Shown piece by piece: positions 1 through 9,358 of a stretch of 64,000 nt of DNA. The stretch's first letter is position 1. Each line of letters opens with the position of its first letter. A program made the position numbers and the translations under genes. Location: the NCBI RefSeq assembly GCF_036206005.1, contig NZ_CP108143.1, positions 2,108,001 to 2,172,000 on the forward strand, given 5' to 3'. The notes under the pieces are model-generated. The model saw only the letters and a list, made by a program, of their open reading frames with translations, was not told the DNA's origin and did not search any database. Origin of the DNA: Streptomyces sp. NBC_00178 (GTDB lineage: Bacteria > Actinomycetota > Actinomycetes > Streptomycetales > Streptomycetaceae).

Positions 1-60
1 CGAAGGGCATGCGGATGCCGCGCGGCGGAAAGATGCGCTGACGCCGCGGAAGCGTGGAAC

Positions 61-98
61 GGCGCGGCCCCGGACGAGATCTCGTCCGGGGCCGCGCC
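61..98. terminator. Perfect hairpin near the left edge
   Basis: Two 19-base arms, GGCGCGGCCCCGGACGAGA and its exact complement, meet without a loop. Most likely the terminator of a gene ending just left of the window. There is no T tract, which is usual for Streptomyces terminators. Confidence 0.6.
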
Positions 99-231
99 GT
101 TTCGTCGTTCCTCGTGCATCCGCGTCCTGGGCCCGGCCGACAGGCGCCGTCGCCCCGGAACGCGCCCCACGCATCCGCCGGCGCCGGAGAACGGCGCGCC
201 CGCGCACCCGGGTGTCCGGGATGCGGACGGC

Positions 232-699
232 TCAGATGCGGACCTGCACCGCGCGCGTCAGACGGTCGTGGAGACCCCGGCTGTCGCGGTCCCAGACGAT
301 GGCCGGGATGACCAGGAGGAGCAGCACGCTCCGCAGGGCGACCCGCGGGAACCCGAGCCGCCCGCCGTCCTCGGCGACGACCCGCAGGCCCATGATCCGC
401 TTGCCCGGGGTGGAACCGATGGTTCCGACCGTCAGCAGACTCATGACGAGGAAGACGCCGAGCGCCCAGTTCCCCGCCACCTGCTGATCACCGCGAGCGA
501 GCAGGCCGTATGCGATCACCATGCACACGATCCAGTCGATGAAGAGCGCCCCGAAACGCCTGCCGAGCGGGGCGATCGACCCCGGGCCCTCCTGGGGCAG
601 ACCGAGGCGCTCGCCGCGGTAACCGAAGTCGGCGCCCATCTCCTCGGCCGCCGCGCGCGGCCCCGAGAGCCACGATCCGATTGCTTGCCTGTTGTCCAC
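232..699 (-). CDS. RDD family membrane protein
   Basis: A 155-residue integral membrane protein of the RDD family, whose function is generally unknown (some members are linked to transport). The family Arg and Asp residues are visible around positions 48-55 in [10 protein letters not shown], a hydrophobic helix follows at about 51-67, then helices at about 78-93 and 123-136, and a C-terminal Asp-rich stretch [11 protein letters not shown] chose the GTG at 699, giving [10 protein letters not shown], because Streptomyces homologues start [10 protein letters not shown]. An ATG 18 codons upstream at 753 is possible. It is divergent from glnA, so the 222-base gap holds both promoters. Confidence 0.85.
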   Translation of the reverse strand: MDNRQAIGSWLSGPRAAAEEMGADFGYRGERLGLPQEGPGSIAPLGRRFGALFIDWIVCMVIAYGLLARGDQQVAGNWALGVFLVMSLLTVGTIGSTPGKRIMGLRVVAEDGGRLGFPRVALRSVLLLLVIPAIVWDRDSRGLHDRLTRAVQVRI

Positions 700-784
700 C
701 CGACCACGGTACTGCGCCCACGTTTGCACCTGGCCGGGCGGGGCACGGAACACGTCGCCGAGGTGCCGCGGGCAACCGGGCTGG

Positions 785-822
785 TTAACTTGTGCGAAAC
801 AAATGGGTCATGCTGGAGAAAT
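785..822 (+). promoter_or_regulatory. GlnR box upstream of glnA
   Basis: The sequence reads TTAAC-n6-GAAAC-n6-GTCAT-n6-GAAAT, matching the actinobacterial GlnR consensus gTnAC-n6-GAAAC repeated twice with exact six-base spacers. It ends 99 bases before the glnA start. GlnR is the global nitrogen regulator known to activate glnA in Streptomyces. Site by sight, regulation by inference. Confidence 0.75.
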
Positions 823-921
823 CCCTTCTGCCTATGGTCGGGTCCAGCGTGTGCCACCGCACTGGCCACACAGACGAGCTGCAACCCCGCCCTTTCCCGG
901 GCCGGGAGTAGGAGGAGTTGG

Positions 922-2331
<1,410 letters not shown>

Positions 2332-2358
2332 GCGGTCCGGGAGCGTGAGCTCCCCCGT

Positions 2359-2402
2359 CGCCGAAGGGCCGCCGTCCCGTACGGGACGGCGGCCCTTCGG
2401 CG
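2359..2402. terminator. Hairpin terminator after glnA
   Basis: A perfect 44-base palindrome centred between 2380 and 2381; the left arm begins CGCCGAAGGGCCGCCGTCCC. It sits between the convergent glnA and acyltransferase-like genes and can terminate both. Confidence 0.85.
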
Positions 2403-2435
2403 TGCGCGGCCGGGAGCCGGTCCCGCCCGACGTGA

Positions 2436-4247
2436 TCAGTCCGCCAGCAGCTCCCGCAGTTCGGTGACCGCCTCGCGGAGCCGGTCGGCGAAGGCGTGCA
2501 TCTGGCCGGCGACCGTGCGCGGGGTGCTCAGGTACAGGTTGAAGCGCTGCGGCAGCAGGACGTAGGCCACGCCGATGCAGCGGCTGCTCGTGGAGCCGAA
2601 CCCGAAGTACTGGATGTTCTCGGACGGTGCCGAGCTGGTGCTCAGGTAGTCGTCCCGCATGACCGTCCAGCCCGGGGAGCGGTACAGGGAGGGCTGTTCG
2701 CCGACGCCGAGCTCCTCGCCCCGGCGGCGCTGGATCAGCTCCAGTTCCCAGAGGTGCTGCTCGGGCGCGTCGCCGGCCTGGCACTCCTTGGCCCGGGCGA
2801 CGTGGGCCGCGGCGGCGGCCCGGAACGCGGCGCGGCGGGCGTCGCGGTCAGCGACGGGGTCCTCCATCGCGGCGACGAAGGCCGGCATCTCGGGGGTCAC
2901 GACCCGCATGGCCTCGGTGCGGCCGTGGCGGAACTGCCGGGTGGCGATGGACTCGTACGTCGCCCCCAGATGCCCCTTGGCGCGCTGGTGGGCCAGTTGG
3001 TAGGCCACCTGCACGAAGGCGTCCGGGGACACCCCGAGCGCCTTGGCCGCCGTGCTGCCGAAGTCGTCGAAGGACACCGTGGTGGTGGCGGTGTCCCGCC
3101 CGTACGCGGCGAACGCGTCGGCGGCGGTGCGCACCTGGGCCCTCAGCGCCTCGTCCAGTTCGAGAGCGAGCGGCTGCGGGACCGGCTGCCCCTGGGGCCG
3201 TGCGCCGGAGCGGCGGGAGTGCTCCTCGGGCGGGGTGCCGAGCAGCGCGTCGGTGAAGCTGAGGATCGTCGTCCCGTCCAGCTCGCAGTGCTCGACGTTG
3301 ATCCCTGCCCGGCCGTCCGCGTACACGACGAAGGAGACGGCCTTGTCGAACCACCGGTTCCCCCGGTCGCCGTACAGCAGTTCGTCGCAGGTCTCCTGGA
3401 TGTCCCCGGGTGCGAAGTCCTCCAGGCAGACGCAGAAGAGCGCGGTCTCGATGTCGTCCAGCGCCGTGGCGTTGCCCGGGCCCGCCGCAGTGAGTTCCTG
3501 GCGCGCGGCCGCCCATTCGGCCCGGGCCAGGGTGGTGAGGTGTCCCGCCCGGTCCTCCTCGGCCGTGTGGACGTCGGCCTTGGTCACCGCGCGCAGCCCG
3601 GCCTCGATCTCGTCGAGGCTGTGGGGGACGCCGTCGGGGCCGATGACGTCCAGCCGGAACATGGTGCCGCGGAAGAGGACGACGATGTGCCGGGCCGTGG
3701 AGGGGCCGGGAGCCTGCTCGCTGTACGGGGCGCGCACGGTGTCCAGCGGCACTCCGGGGATGCGCGTGGTGGAGAAGAGGTACTTGTTCTGGACCATGGA
3801 CTGCGGAACTCCGCGCTGCTCCACCGGGGCCACGAGCCCCTCGTCGAGACGCCGCTTGTAGTGGAGCGCCCCGGCGACGAGTCCGGCCGCACGGTCGAGC
3901 TGTCCCTCGCCGGTGTCCTGGAAGAGGAAGAAGAAGTTGGCGTTCAGCGCGATGCGGTCCCGGCGTCCGAGGTAGCGGTAGGGCCAGAAGGTGTCGAGCC
4001 AGCTGTGCACCCCCTCCGTCGCGTCGTACTCCTCCAGCGCCGCGTGCAGGGTCCGGCCCGGGCCGCCGGGCCGCAGGAAGGCGGCGACCTCGGCCTCGGT
4101 GGCCGCCCGCTCCTCCTCGGTCAGCAGGGGGGCGCACCAGGCGAGGAACCTCTCGCAGCTCGCCTCCAGCGTGGGCAGCGGCACCTTCGGCAGGCTGCCC
4201 TCACGGGCGAAGGTCGCTGCGGTCGCTGCTTCCTGACGGACGTTCAA
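2436..4247 (-). CDS. Choline/carnitine O-acyltransferase family protein
   Basis: A 603-residue member of the carnitine/choline acyltransferase family, which moves acyl groups between CoA and a zwitterionic alcohol. The catalytic His lies in NVEHCELDG (His320). The C-terminal LSTSS motif (Ser536-Thr537-Ser538), which in carnitine acyltransferases contacts the substrate carboxylate, and the FGFGSTSSRCIGVAY strand are present, as is GRTEAMR. The start is TTG at 4247 with GAGAG five bases upstream. It is last in an apparent operon with a methyltransferase (49-base gap) and a 2OG-Fe(II) dioxygenase. The true acceptor is unknown; carnitine itself, choline or a modified amino acid are all possible. 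Confidence 0.88.
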   Translation of the reverse strand: MNVRQEAATAATFAREGSLPKVPLPTLEASCERFLAWCAPLLTEEERAATEAEVAAFLRPGGPGRTLHAALEEYDATEGVHSWLDTFWPYRYLGRRDRIALNANFFFLFQDTGEGQLDRAAGLVAGALHYKRRLDEGLVAPVEQRGVPQSMVQNKYLFSTTRIPGVPLDTVRAPYSEQAPGPSTARHIVVLFRGTMFRLDVIGPDGVPHSLDEIEAGLRAVTKADVHTAEEDRAGHLTTLARAEWAAARQELTAAGPGNATALDDIETALFCVCLEDFAPGDIQETCDELLYGDRGNRWFDKAVSFVVYADGRAGINVEHCELDGTTILSFTDALLGTPPEEHSRRSGARPQGQPVPQPLALELDEALRAQVRTAADAFAAYGRDTATTTVSFDDFGSTAAKALGVSPDAFVQVAYQLAHQRAKGHLGATYESIATRQFRHGRTEAMRVVTPEMPAFVAAMEDPVADRDARRAAFRAAAAAHVARAKECQAGDAPEQHLWELELIQRRRGEELGVGEQPSLYRSPGWTVMRDDYLSTSSAPSENIQYFGFGSTSSRCIGVAYVLLPQRFNLYLSTPRTVAGQMHAFADRLREAVTELRELLAD

Positions 4248-4295
4248 TGCGGCTCTCTTCTCGTTGAGTAGGGCGGGAACGGGATCTGCGGGGGT

Positions 4296-5102
4296 CTAGC
4301 GGTTCCGGGGCGTGGAGAGGTGGAGCCGGGCGTAGAGCCAGCCATCCTCCTCCAGTCCGCTCGCGTCCACCTCGGCCTCGGCCATGCCGTCCAGGACCCG
4401 TCGGCGTTCCTGGGGCCCCGCGAACCGTCGCTGCCTGAAGACCCCGTCGACGGTGATCGTGCGGTAGCCCAGGTCGGCCAGGGCCTGTTCGACGGGGTCG
4501 AAGGGGAACATGCGCAGGACGAAGTGCGCCATCCAGGGGAGGCGGCCGTCCTGCGCGCGGACGACGCGGACGAGCGTCCGTTCGGTGACGTAGCCGATGC
4601 ATCCGGTCGAGATCACCAGGTCGGTGCCGGCGAGCCGGGCGCGCTGCTCCGGGGTGGGGTCGTGGGTCTCCAGGTCGGCGTGGACGGTGTCGTCGAGGAA
4701 GCCGGCCTCGCGGGCGTAGGCCAGGGCGGCGGTGGAGGCGTCCAGGCCGGTGAACCGCAGTGCGTTCGCGGGGCTGCGGGAGCGGGAGAGCTCCTGGTCG
4801 CGCGCCAGGAGCCCTTCGCGCGTGGCGGGGCCGGTGCCGTCGTAGCGGGCGTAGAGCTCGTCCATCGTGAGGTCGTAGTTGAGCAGGGCCGCGTTGATCC
4901 CGTACGAGCACCCGATGTCCAGCACCCGGGGGGCAGCGACCCCCTCGGTCTCCCGGTACTCCTTGACGAGCTTCTCGAAGTAGGGCTTGGCCAGTTGGGG
5001 CACGCAGTAGCCGAGGGGGCGCAGTTCCTGGAAGTAGCTCCGGGGGTCGGGGGCGGTGTAGATGTGGTCCAGCGAGACTTTTCCGGTCGCGTCGAGGCGC
5101 AA
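4296..5102 (-). CDS. Class I SAM-dependent methyltransferase
   Basis: A 268-residue cytoplasmic methyltransferase with a Rossmann motif I, VLDIGCSYG, at residues 60-68. Other recognisable pieces are FTGLDAS (motif II acidic residue) and DLVISTGCIGYV (motif IV region). The start is TTG at 5102, chosen because AAGGAG sits seven bases upstream; the longer reading frame to 5303 overlaps the dioxygenase gene and lacks family similarity. It is the middle gene of the dioxygenase-methyltransferase-acyltransferase operon, 52 bases after the first gene. The substrate is unknown. N-methylation of an amino acid would fit a product that is later O-acylated by the neighbour, but that is inference only. Confidence 0.85.
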   Translation of the reverse strand: MRLDATGKVSLDHIYTAPDPRSYFQELRPLGYCVPQLAKPYFEKLVKEYRETEGVAAPRVLDIGCSYGINAALLNYDLTMDELYARYDGTGPATREGLLARDQELSRSRSPANALRFTGLDASTAALAYAREAGFLDDTVHADLETHDPTPEQRARLAGTDLVISTGCIGYVTERTLVRVVRAQDGRLPWMAHFVLRMFPFDPVEQALADLGYRTITVDGVFRQRRFAGPQERRRVLDGMAEAEVDASGLEEDGWLYARLHLSTPRNR

Positions 5103-5154
5103 GGGGCTTCTCCTTGGTGGATCGCGTGGCGGGGACCTGGGCCGGAGAAGTCCG

Positions 5155-6024
5155 TCAGTCCAGCAGCCGGTCCCCCCGCACCGCCCGGCCCTCCGCGGCC
5201 AGGTGTTCGGGCAGTACGCGGCCGAAGAGCTGCCTGGTGCGGGCCACGCTCCCGATGACCCCGGGGCGCTCGCTGTAGGCGAAGATCGCGCTGTGCCGCG
5301 CACGGCCGCCCCGCACGGGGCTGACCCGGTGCAGCGAGTAGCGGCCCATGAACAGCTGGAGGTCGCCCGGCCTCAGGGGGAGGCGCCGGGTCAGCGGTCC
5401 GCCGCGGCCGTCGAGGACGTCCCGTACGTCGTCGAAGCACTCGTCGTCCGCGGACCGGATGTGCGGGCAGTACTCGAAGTCGCCGCCGCTCTCGGCCTCC
5501 TGGGTCAGCATGCTGACGGTGTACTCGTTGGTGTCGAAGTGCCAGGGGTGCTCCATTCCCGGGCGTACGACGTTGAGCACGAGCCCCGACAGCGGGTCGG
5601 CGAGCTCGTGCAGGCGGGGCAGCGCGAAGCAGTCGGCCACGAAGCGCTGGAACAGCTCGTGGCCGTAGAGGCGGGCGATGAGGGCGTCCGCGGGCACCCG
5701 GTCGCGGGCGACGAAGGCGTTGCCGCGCTGGAAGGTGCGCCTGCCGGGGTGGTCCTCGGGCAGTTCGGCGTCCACGTCGATGTTGTAGACGTTCACCGTC
5801 TCCGTGTCGAAGTACGCCTGCGGGGCGATGGCGGCGCATTCCCGCCGCAGGGTCTCGTGGAGCGCGGGCCGGACGAAGTCGGGGAGCACGGTGCAGCCGG
5901 CCGCGGCCAGTTCGCCGCGCGCCCGCTCGACCACGGCCGCGCGTTCGGTGCTCTCCGGGTCCGACAGGGGGTAGCGGTCCGTGTCGACCACCTGGTCGAG
6001 CGTGATGGCTTGCAGAGTGCTCAT
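5155..6024 (-). CDS. 2-oxoglutarate/Fe(II)-dependent oxygenase
   Basis: A 289-residue non-haem iron oxygenase. The iron-binding facial triad is readable as His162-x-Asp164 in PWHFDTNEYTV and a distal His232 in YSLHRVSPV, with Arg residues at 238-243 placed to bind the 2-oxoglutarate carboxylate. The carboxylate ligand Asp is retained, so hydroxylation is more likely than halogenation (halogenases of related folds replace it with Gly or Ala). The start ATG at 6024 follows GGAGAGGG. It is the first gene of a three-gene operon with a methyltransferase and a carnitine-acyltransferase-like enzyme. An amino-acid-like substrate is plausible but not shown. Confidence 0.85.
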   Translation of the reverse strand: MSTLQAITLDQVVDTDRYPLSDPESTERAAVVERARGELAAAGCTVLPDFVRPALHETLRRECAAIAPQAYFDTETVNVYNIDVDAELPEDHPGRRTFQRGNAFVARDRVPADALIARLYGHELFQRFVADCFALPRLHELADPLSGLVLNVVRPGMEHPWHFDTNEYTVSMLTQEAESGGDFEYCPHIRSADDECFDDVRDVLDGRGGPLTRRLPLRPGDLQLFMGRYSLHRVSPVRGGRARHSAIFAYSERPGVIGSVARTRQLFGRVLPEHLAAEGRAVRGDRLLD

Positions 6025-6061
6025 TCGACCCTCTCCACGCGCGCGTCGCGACTGGATGTCG

Positions 6062-6090
6062 TCAACTCGACTCATGAGTAGCAGAGTTGA
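6062..6090. promoter_or_regulatory. Nested inverted repeats upstream of the dioxygenase operon
   Basis: Outer arms TCAACTC (6062-6068) and GAGTTGA (6084-6090) enclose a perfect ten-base palindrome ACTCATGAGT (6070-6079). The site lies 38 bases upstream of the first gene of the operon, in a relatively AT-rich patch, and looks like a repressor operator. No regulator gene is adjacent. Confidence 0.45.
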
Positions 6091-6266
6091 AGTTCCCACA
6101 GCGCTGCCGCTCTGTCTGTGACACGTCACACTTCCCCGAGGGGTGTGGATCACCACGGCGGCGTCCGCGCCGTATACGGAAGGGCGCGGTCTGCCGCCCT
6201 GTCGGGCGAACCGCACACCCGTGCCCCCGAACACGTCCGGGGGCACGGGTGGCACGGGCGGTGGCG

Positions 6267-6536
6267 TCAGCGGCCGTAGCGGATCAGGGCGCGGACCATG
6301 CGGCAGGTGGTGTCGGACGGCGGGTGGATGGCGAGACGGCCGGCCGTCTCGCGTATCCGGTCGTTGTCGGCGCTCGACGGGTGGTGGACACCGGTGTCGA
6401 GCAGGGCGATCGCCAGGCGCATGGCCTTGAGGCGACGGTTGTGCGAGACGTACCACTCGCGAGGCCGGCCCGCGGGCAGCGGCTTCTTGCGCAGTGGCGT
6501 GTGGAGCGGCTCGGTCGTGACTGTGGCGACGGCCAT
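6267..6536 (-). CDS. Small conserved-looking hypothetical protein
   Basis: An 89-residue basic protein of unknown function. The start ATG at 6536 is supported by a perfect AGGAGG six bases upstream. No signal peptide or membrane helix is visible. The segment REWYVSHNRRLKAMRLAI suggests an amphipathic helix, and DTTCRMVRALIR ends the protein. Codon positions look like normal Streptomyces coding. It stands alone between the divergent end of the dioxygenase operon and the ArsC-like gene. I recognise no domain. Confidence 0.65.
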   Translation of the reverse strand: MAVATVTTEPLHTPLRKKPLPAGRPREWYVSHNRRLKAMRLAIALLDTGVHHPSSADNDRIRETAGRLAIHPPSDTTCRMVRALIRYGR

Positions 6537-6654
6537 CGGCAACCTCCTGGCACGGTGGTGGAACCCTCACGAACTCCCTCCATTTTACTGCCCCGCACTG
6601 ACAATCGCCCCTGGCCAGAGGGCTTTTCGGGGTCACTCCCGTACCCTGGGCCCC

Positions 6655-7013
6655 ATGGAGTCTGGATCAATCCCGCCTGTTCCAAGTGCCGCAGCGCGGT
6701 GAGCCTGCTCGACGCGGAGGGCGCCGACTACACCGTCCGCCGCTACCTGGAGGACGTACCCTCCCCCGAGGAGATCCGGGACGTGCTCGGCCGCCTCGGG
6801 CTGGAGCCGTGGGACATCACCCGCACCGGGGAGGCCGAGGCGGTGGAGCTCGGGATCGAGGAGTGGCCGAGGGAGCCCGGTTCGCGCGAGCGGTGGATCG
6901 CGGCGCTGGCCGGGCACCCCCGGCTGATCCAGCGCCCGATCATCACCTCCGAGGACGGGACCGCCGTGGTGGCCAGGTCCGACGAGGCCGTCCGGGACGC
7001 GCTCGGGCGCTGA
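6655..7013 (+). CDS. ArsC/Spx-family thioredoxin-fold protein, apparent frameshift after codon 2
   Basis: An arsenate-reductase (ArsC/YffB/Spx) family protein of about 119 residues, with the redox motif NPACSKCRSA near its N-terminus and a C-terminal RLIQRPIITSEDG, the family Arg-Pro element. The coding frame (ending 7013) has no start codon close to the motif. The well-placed ATG at 6655 reads ATG GAG and then goes out of frame at TCTGG. Homologues I know begin MEIWINPACSKC, which needs one more base (ATG GAG ATC TGG). Either a one-base deletion or sequencing error disrupts the gene, or translation starts at the in-frame GTG at 6555 or 6558 with an unusual 33-34-residue extension. Function beyond the fold is uncertain. 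Confidence 0.75.
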
Positions 7014-7023
7014 GCCGCCGGGG

Positions 7024-7953
7024 TCAGGCGCGTACCCGCGCGAGCTGCTCCTCGGCACGGGCGAGCACCTCGGTGAGCCGCAGCCCGAACCGTACGTCGC
7101 AGGGGTGCGCCACACCCGTACGCGCCGCCTCCGCGAGCGCGTCCACGGCGATCCGGAAGGCGTCGCGGGCGTCCACCGCGTCCGCGGGCAGGCTGGACAC
7201 TCCGGCCTCTCCCCGGACCTCCAGCTCGGTCCCGGTCGCTCCCTCCGGCGCGTCCAGCGCGAGCGTCACGGTGCTCGACGCACCGGAGGCGTGGCGCAGG
7301 AGCAGATGCGCGGCGTCCGCCGGTCCGGGGACGGCGGTCACCTCCGTCACCTCGCCCAGCACCGGGACGAGGACCGAGAGCGCGTGCGGGCCGACGTCCC
7401 AGAGGCCGCCCTTCTCCCGGCGCCAGGGCGAGGCGCCGAACTCGTTGTCCGCGCCCGGGGCGAACAGTGCGCCGATCCACATGGCCCGTGCCGTGAACCA
7501 GCCTCCCTCGGCGGCCCGGTCGGCGATCCAGGCGGCGGTGCCCGCGTCGAACCGCATGGTGCAGAAGACCACGGAGGCGACCCCGGCCCGCTCGGCCGCC
7601 TCGGCGACCTCGCGCGCGCCCTCGACCGTGGTCGCGACGGGCTTGTCCAGCAGCAGGTGGCGCCCCGCGGCGGCCGCCCGTGCGGCGAGCGGCGCCTGGA
7701 CGTCCGGCGGCACGGCGAAGGCGAGCGCGTCGCTGCCGGCCAGGAGCGCGTCGAATCCCTCGTCGCCGGTGAAGGCCTGGGTACCGTGCGCCGAGGCGAG
7801 CGCCTCCGCGGCTTCGGGGCGCCGTCCCCAGACACCGCTCAGGACGACGTCCGGATGGGAGGCGAGGGCGGGGGCGTGGGTCATGCGGGCCCAGGGGCCG
7901 GCGCCGACGAGGCCGATACGCAGCGGTCCGCCGGAGGCGACGTGTGTGTTCAT
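7024..7953 (-). CDS. Gfo/Idh/MocA family NAD(P)-dependent oxidoreductase
   Basis: A 309-residue dehydrogenase of the glucose-fructose oxidoreductase/inositol dehydrogenase/MocA family. The N-terminal Rossmann fingerprint is RIGLVGAGPWARMTHAPAL, followed by the LLLDKPVATT segment whose EKP-type Lys is typical of the family and contacts the nicotinamide and substrate. The C-terminal alpha/beta domain contains WDVGPHALSVL. The start MNTHVASGG at 7953 puts the Rossmann strand about ten residues in, as usual. It is convergent with the ArsC-like gene and divergent from glnII. The substrate, probably a sugar or polyol, cannot be told from sequence. Confidence 0.88.
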   Translation of the reverse strand: MNTHVASGGPLRIGLVGAGPWARMTHAPALASHPDVVLSGVWGRRPEAAEALASAHGTQAFTGDEGFDALLAGSDALAFAVPPDVQAPLAARAAAAGRHLLLDKPVATTVEGAREVAEAAERAGVASVVFCTMRFDAGTAAWIADRAAEGGWFTARAMWIGALFAPGADNEFGASPWRREKGGLWDVGPHALSVLVPVLGEVTEVTAVPGPADAAHLLLRHASGASSTVTLALDAPEGATGTELEVRGEAGVSSLPADAVDARDAFRIAVDALAEAARTGVAHPCDVRFGLRLTEVLARAEEQLARVRA

Positions 7954-8055
7954 GCTACAAGTGTGCCTGGACGCGGCCGGGCGGCGCGCCCCGCACCCCG
8001 TGCGCCGGGGCGGTACGGCGCCCGGCGGAGGATGCGACACCCGGGGGAAACACCG

Positions 8056-8093
8056 GTAACACGCGGTTCACATACGGGCAACGGACGGGAAAT
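8056..8093 (+). promoter_or_regulatory. GlnR box upstream of glnII
   Basis: GTAAC-n6-TTCAC-n6-GCAAC-n6-GAAAT, with the 11-base periodicity of the GlnR consensus; three of four half-sites fit well and the second is weak. It lies 55 bases before the glnII start. glnII is a known GlnR target in S. coelicolor. Confidence 0.65.
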
Positions 8094-8148
8094 CGCGTCT
8101 TGCGAAGCTGCCCACCACAGACCGCAGCACCCGCAAAGGATGGCGTCC

Positions 8149-9183
8149 GTGACGTTCAAGGCTGAGTACATCTGGATCGACGGCACCGAGCCGACCGCCA
8201 AGCTTCGCTCCAAGACGAAGATCATGCCGGGCAGCCCGTCCACGGACGTGGCGGACCTGCCCGTCTGGGGCTTCGACGGTTCGAGCACGAACCAGGCCGA
8301 GGGCCACGCGTCCGACCGGGTGCTGAAGCCGGTCTTCACATGCCCGGACCCGATCCGCGGCGGCGACGACGTCCTCGTCCTGTGCGAGGTCTTCGACATC
8401 GACATGACCCCGCACGAGTCGAACACCCGCGCGCTCCTGCGTCCGGTCGCCGAGCGGTTCGCCGGGCAGGAGCCGGTCTTCGGCATCGAGCAGGAGTACA
8501 CCTTCTTCGACGGCCACCGTCCGCTGGGCTTCCCCGAGGGCGGCTTCCCGGCCGCGCAGGGCGGCTACTACTGCGGTGTGGGCGCGGACGAGATCTTCGG
8601 CCGCGACATCGTCGAGAAGCACCTCGACAACTGCCTGAAGGCGGGTCTGGCCATCTCCGGCATCAACGCCGAGGTCATGCCCGGCCAGTGGGAGTTCCAG
8701 GTCGGACCGGTCTCGCCACTGGAGGTCTCCGACCACCTGTGGGTCGCGCGCTGGCTGCTGTACCGCACCGCCGAGGACTTCGACGTCTCCGCGACGCTGG
8801 ACCCGAAGCCCGTCAAGGGCGACTGGAACGGCGCGGGCGCGCACACCAACTTCTCGACGAAGGCGATGCGCGAGGGCTACGACGCGATCATCACCGCGGC
8901 CGAGTCGCTCGGCGAGGGCTCGAAGCCGATGGACCACGTCAAGAACTACGGCGCGGGCATCGACGACCGCCTGACCGGCCTGCACGAGACCGCCCCGTGG
9001 AACGAGTACAGCTACGGCGTTTCCGACCGCGGCGCCTCGGTCCGCATCCCGTGGCAGGTCGAGCAGGACCGCAAGGGCTACATCGAGGACCGCCGCCCGA
9101 ACGCCAACGTCGACCCGTACGTCGTCACGCGGCTGATCGTCGACACCTGCTGCACCGCGCTGGAGAAGGCCGGCCAGGTCTGA
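8149..9183 (+). CDS. glnII: Type II glutamine synthetase GlnII
   Basis: Eukaryote-like (GSII) glutamine synthetase of 344 residues, a second ammonium-assimilating enzyme used by Streptomyces and rhizobia and not regulated by adenylylation. Visible family blocks are WGFDGSSTNQA, FGIEQEYTFF, GINAEVMPGQWEFQVGP, NGAGAHTNFST and DRGASVRIPW. The GTG at 8149 (VTFKAEYIWIDGT) was preferred over the ATG at 8140 because AAAGGA lies eight bases before the GTG but abuts the ATG, and because homologues begin MTFKAEY. A GlnR-type box precedes it and a hairpin follows at 9232-9255. Confidence 0.97.
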   Translation: MTFKAEYIWIDGTEPTAKLRSKTKIMPGSPSTDVADLPVWGFDGSSTNQAEGHASDRVLKPVFTCPDPIRGGDDVLVLCEVFDIDMTPHESNTRALLRPVAERFAGQEPVFGIEQEYTFFDGHRPLGFPEGGFPAAQGGYYCGVGADEIFGRDIVEKHLDNCLKAGLAISGINAEVMPGQWEFQVGPVSPLEVSDHLWVARWLLYRTAEDFDVSATLDPKPVKGDWNGAGAHTNFSTKAMREGYDAIITAAESLGEGSKPMDHVKNYGAGIDDRLTGLHETAPWNEYSYGVSDRGASVRIPWQVEQDRKGYIEDRRPNANVDPYVVTRLIVDTCCTALEKAGQV

Positions 9184-9231
9184 TCCCACCGGGGAGCCCG
9201 GGTTCGCCGGCCTCCCCGGCACGGTCGTCGA

Positions 9232-9255
9232 AGGGGCGTCCCCGCGGACGCCCCT
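9232..9255. terminator. Hairpin terminator after glnII
   Basis: Arms AGGGGCGTCC and GGACGCCCCT with the four-base loop CCGC, 49 bases after the glnII stop. Confidence 0.75.
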
Positions 9256-9358
9256 CCGGCGTGCCCGGGCTCTCCGCGTCACCGTGAGGCGGCCGGTTGC
9301 GCGGGGCAGCGGCGGGACGTCCGGCACGGGTGCCGTATCGACGGGTGAGAGGGCTCTG

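Noticed and set aside
268..921. Open frame extending glnA 218 codons upstream
   Set aside because: Antisense to the RDD gene; true GlnA start with strong Shine-Dalgarno lies at 922.
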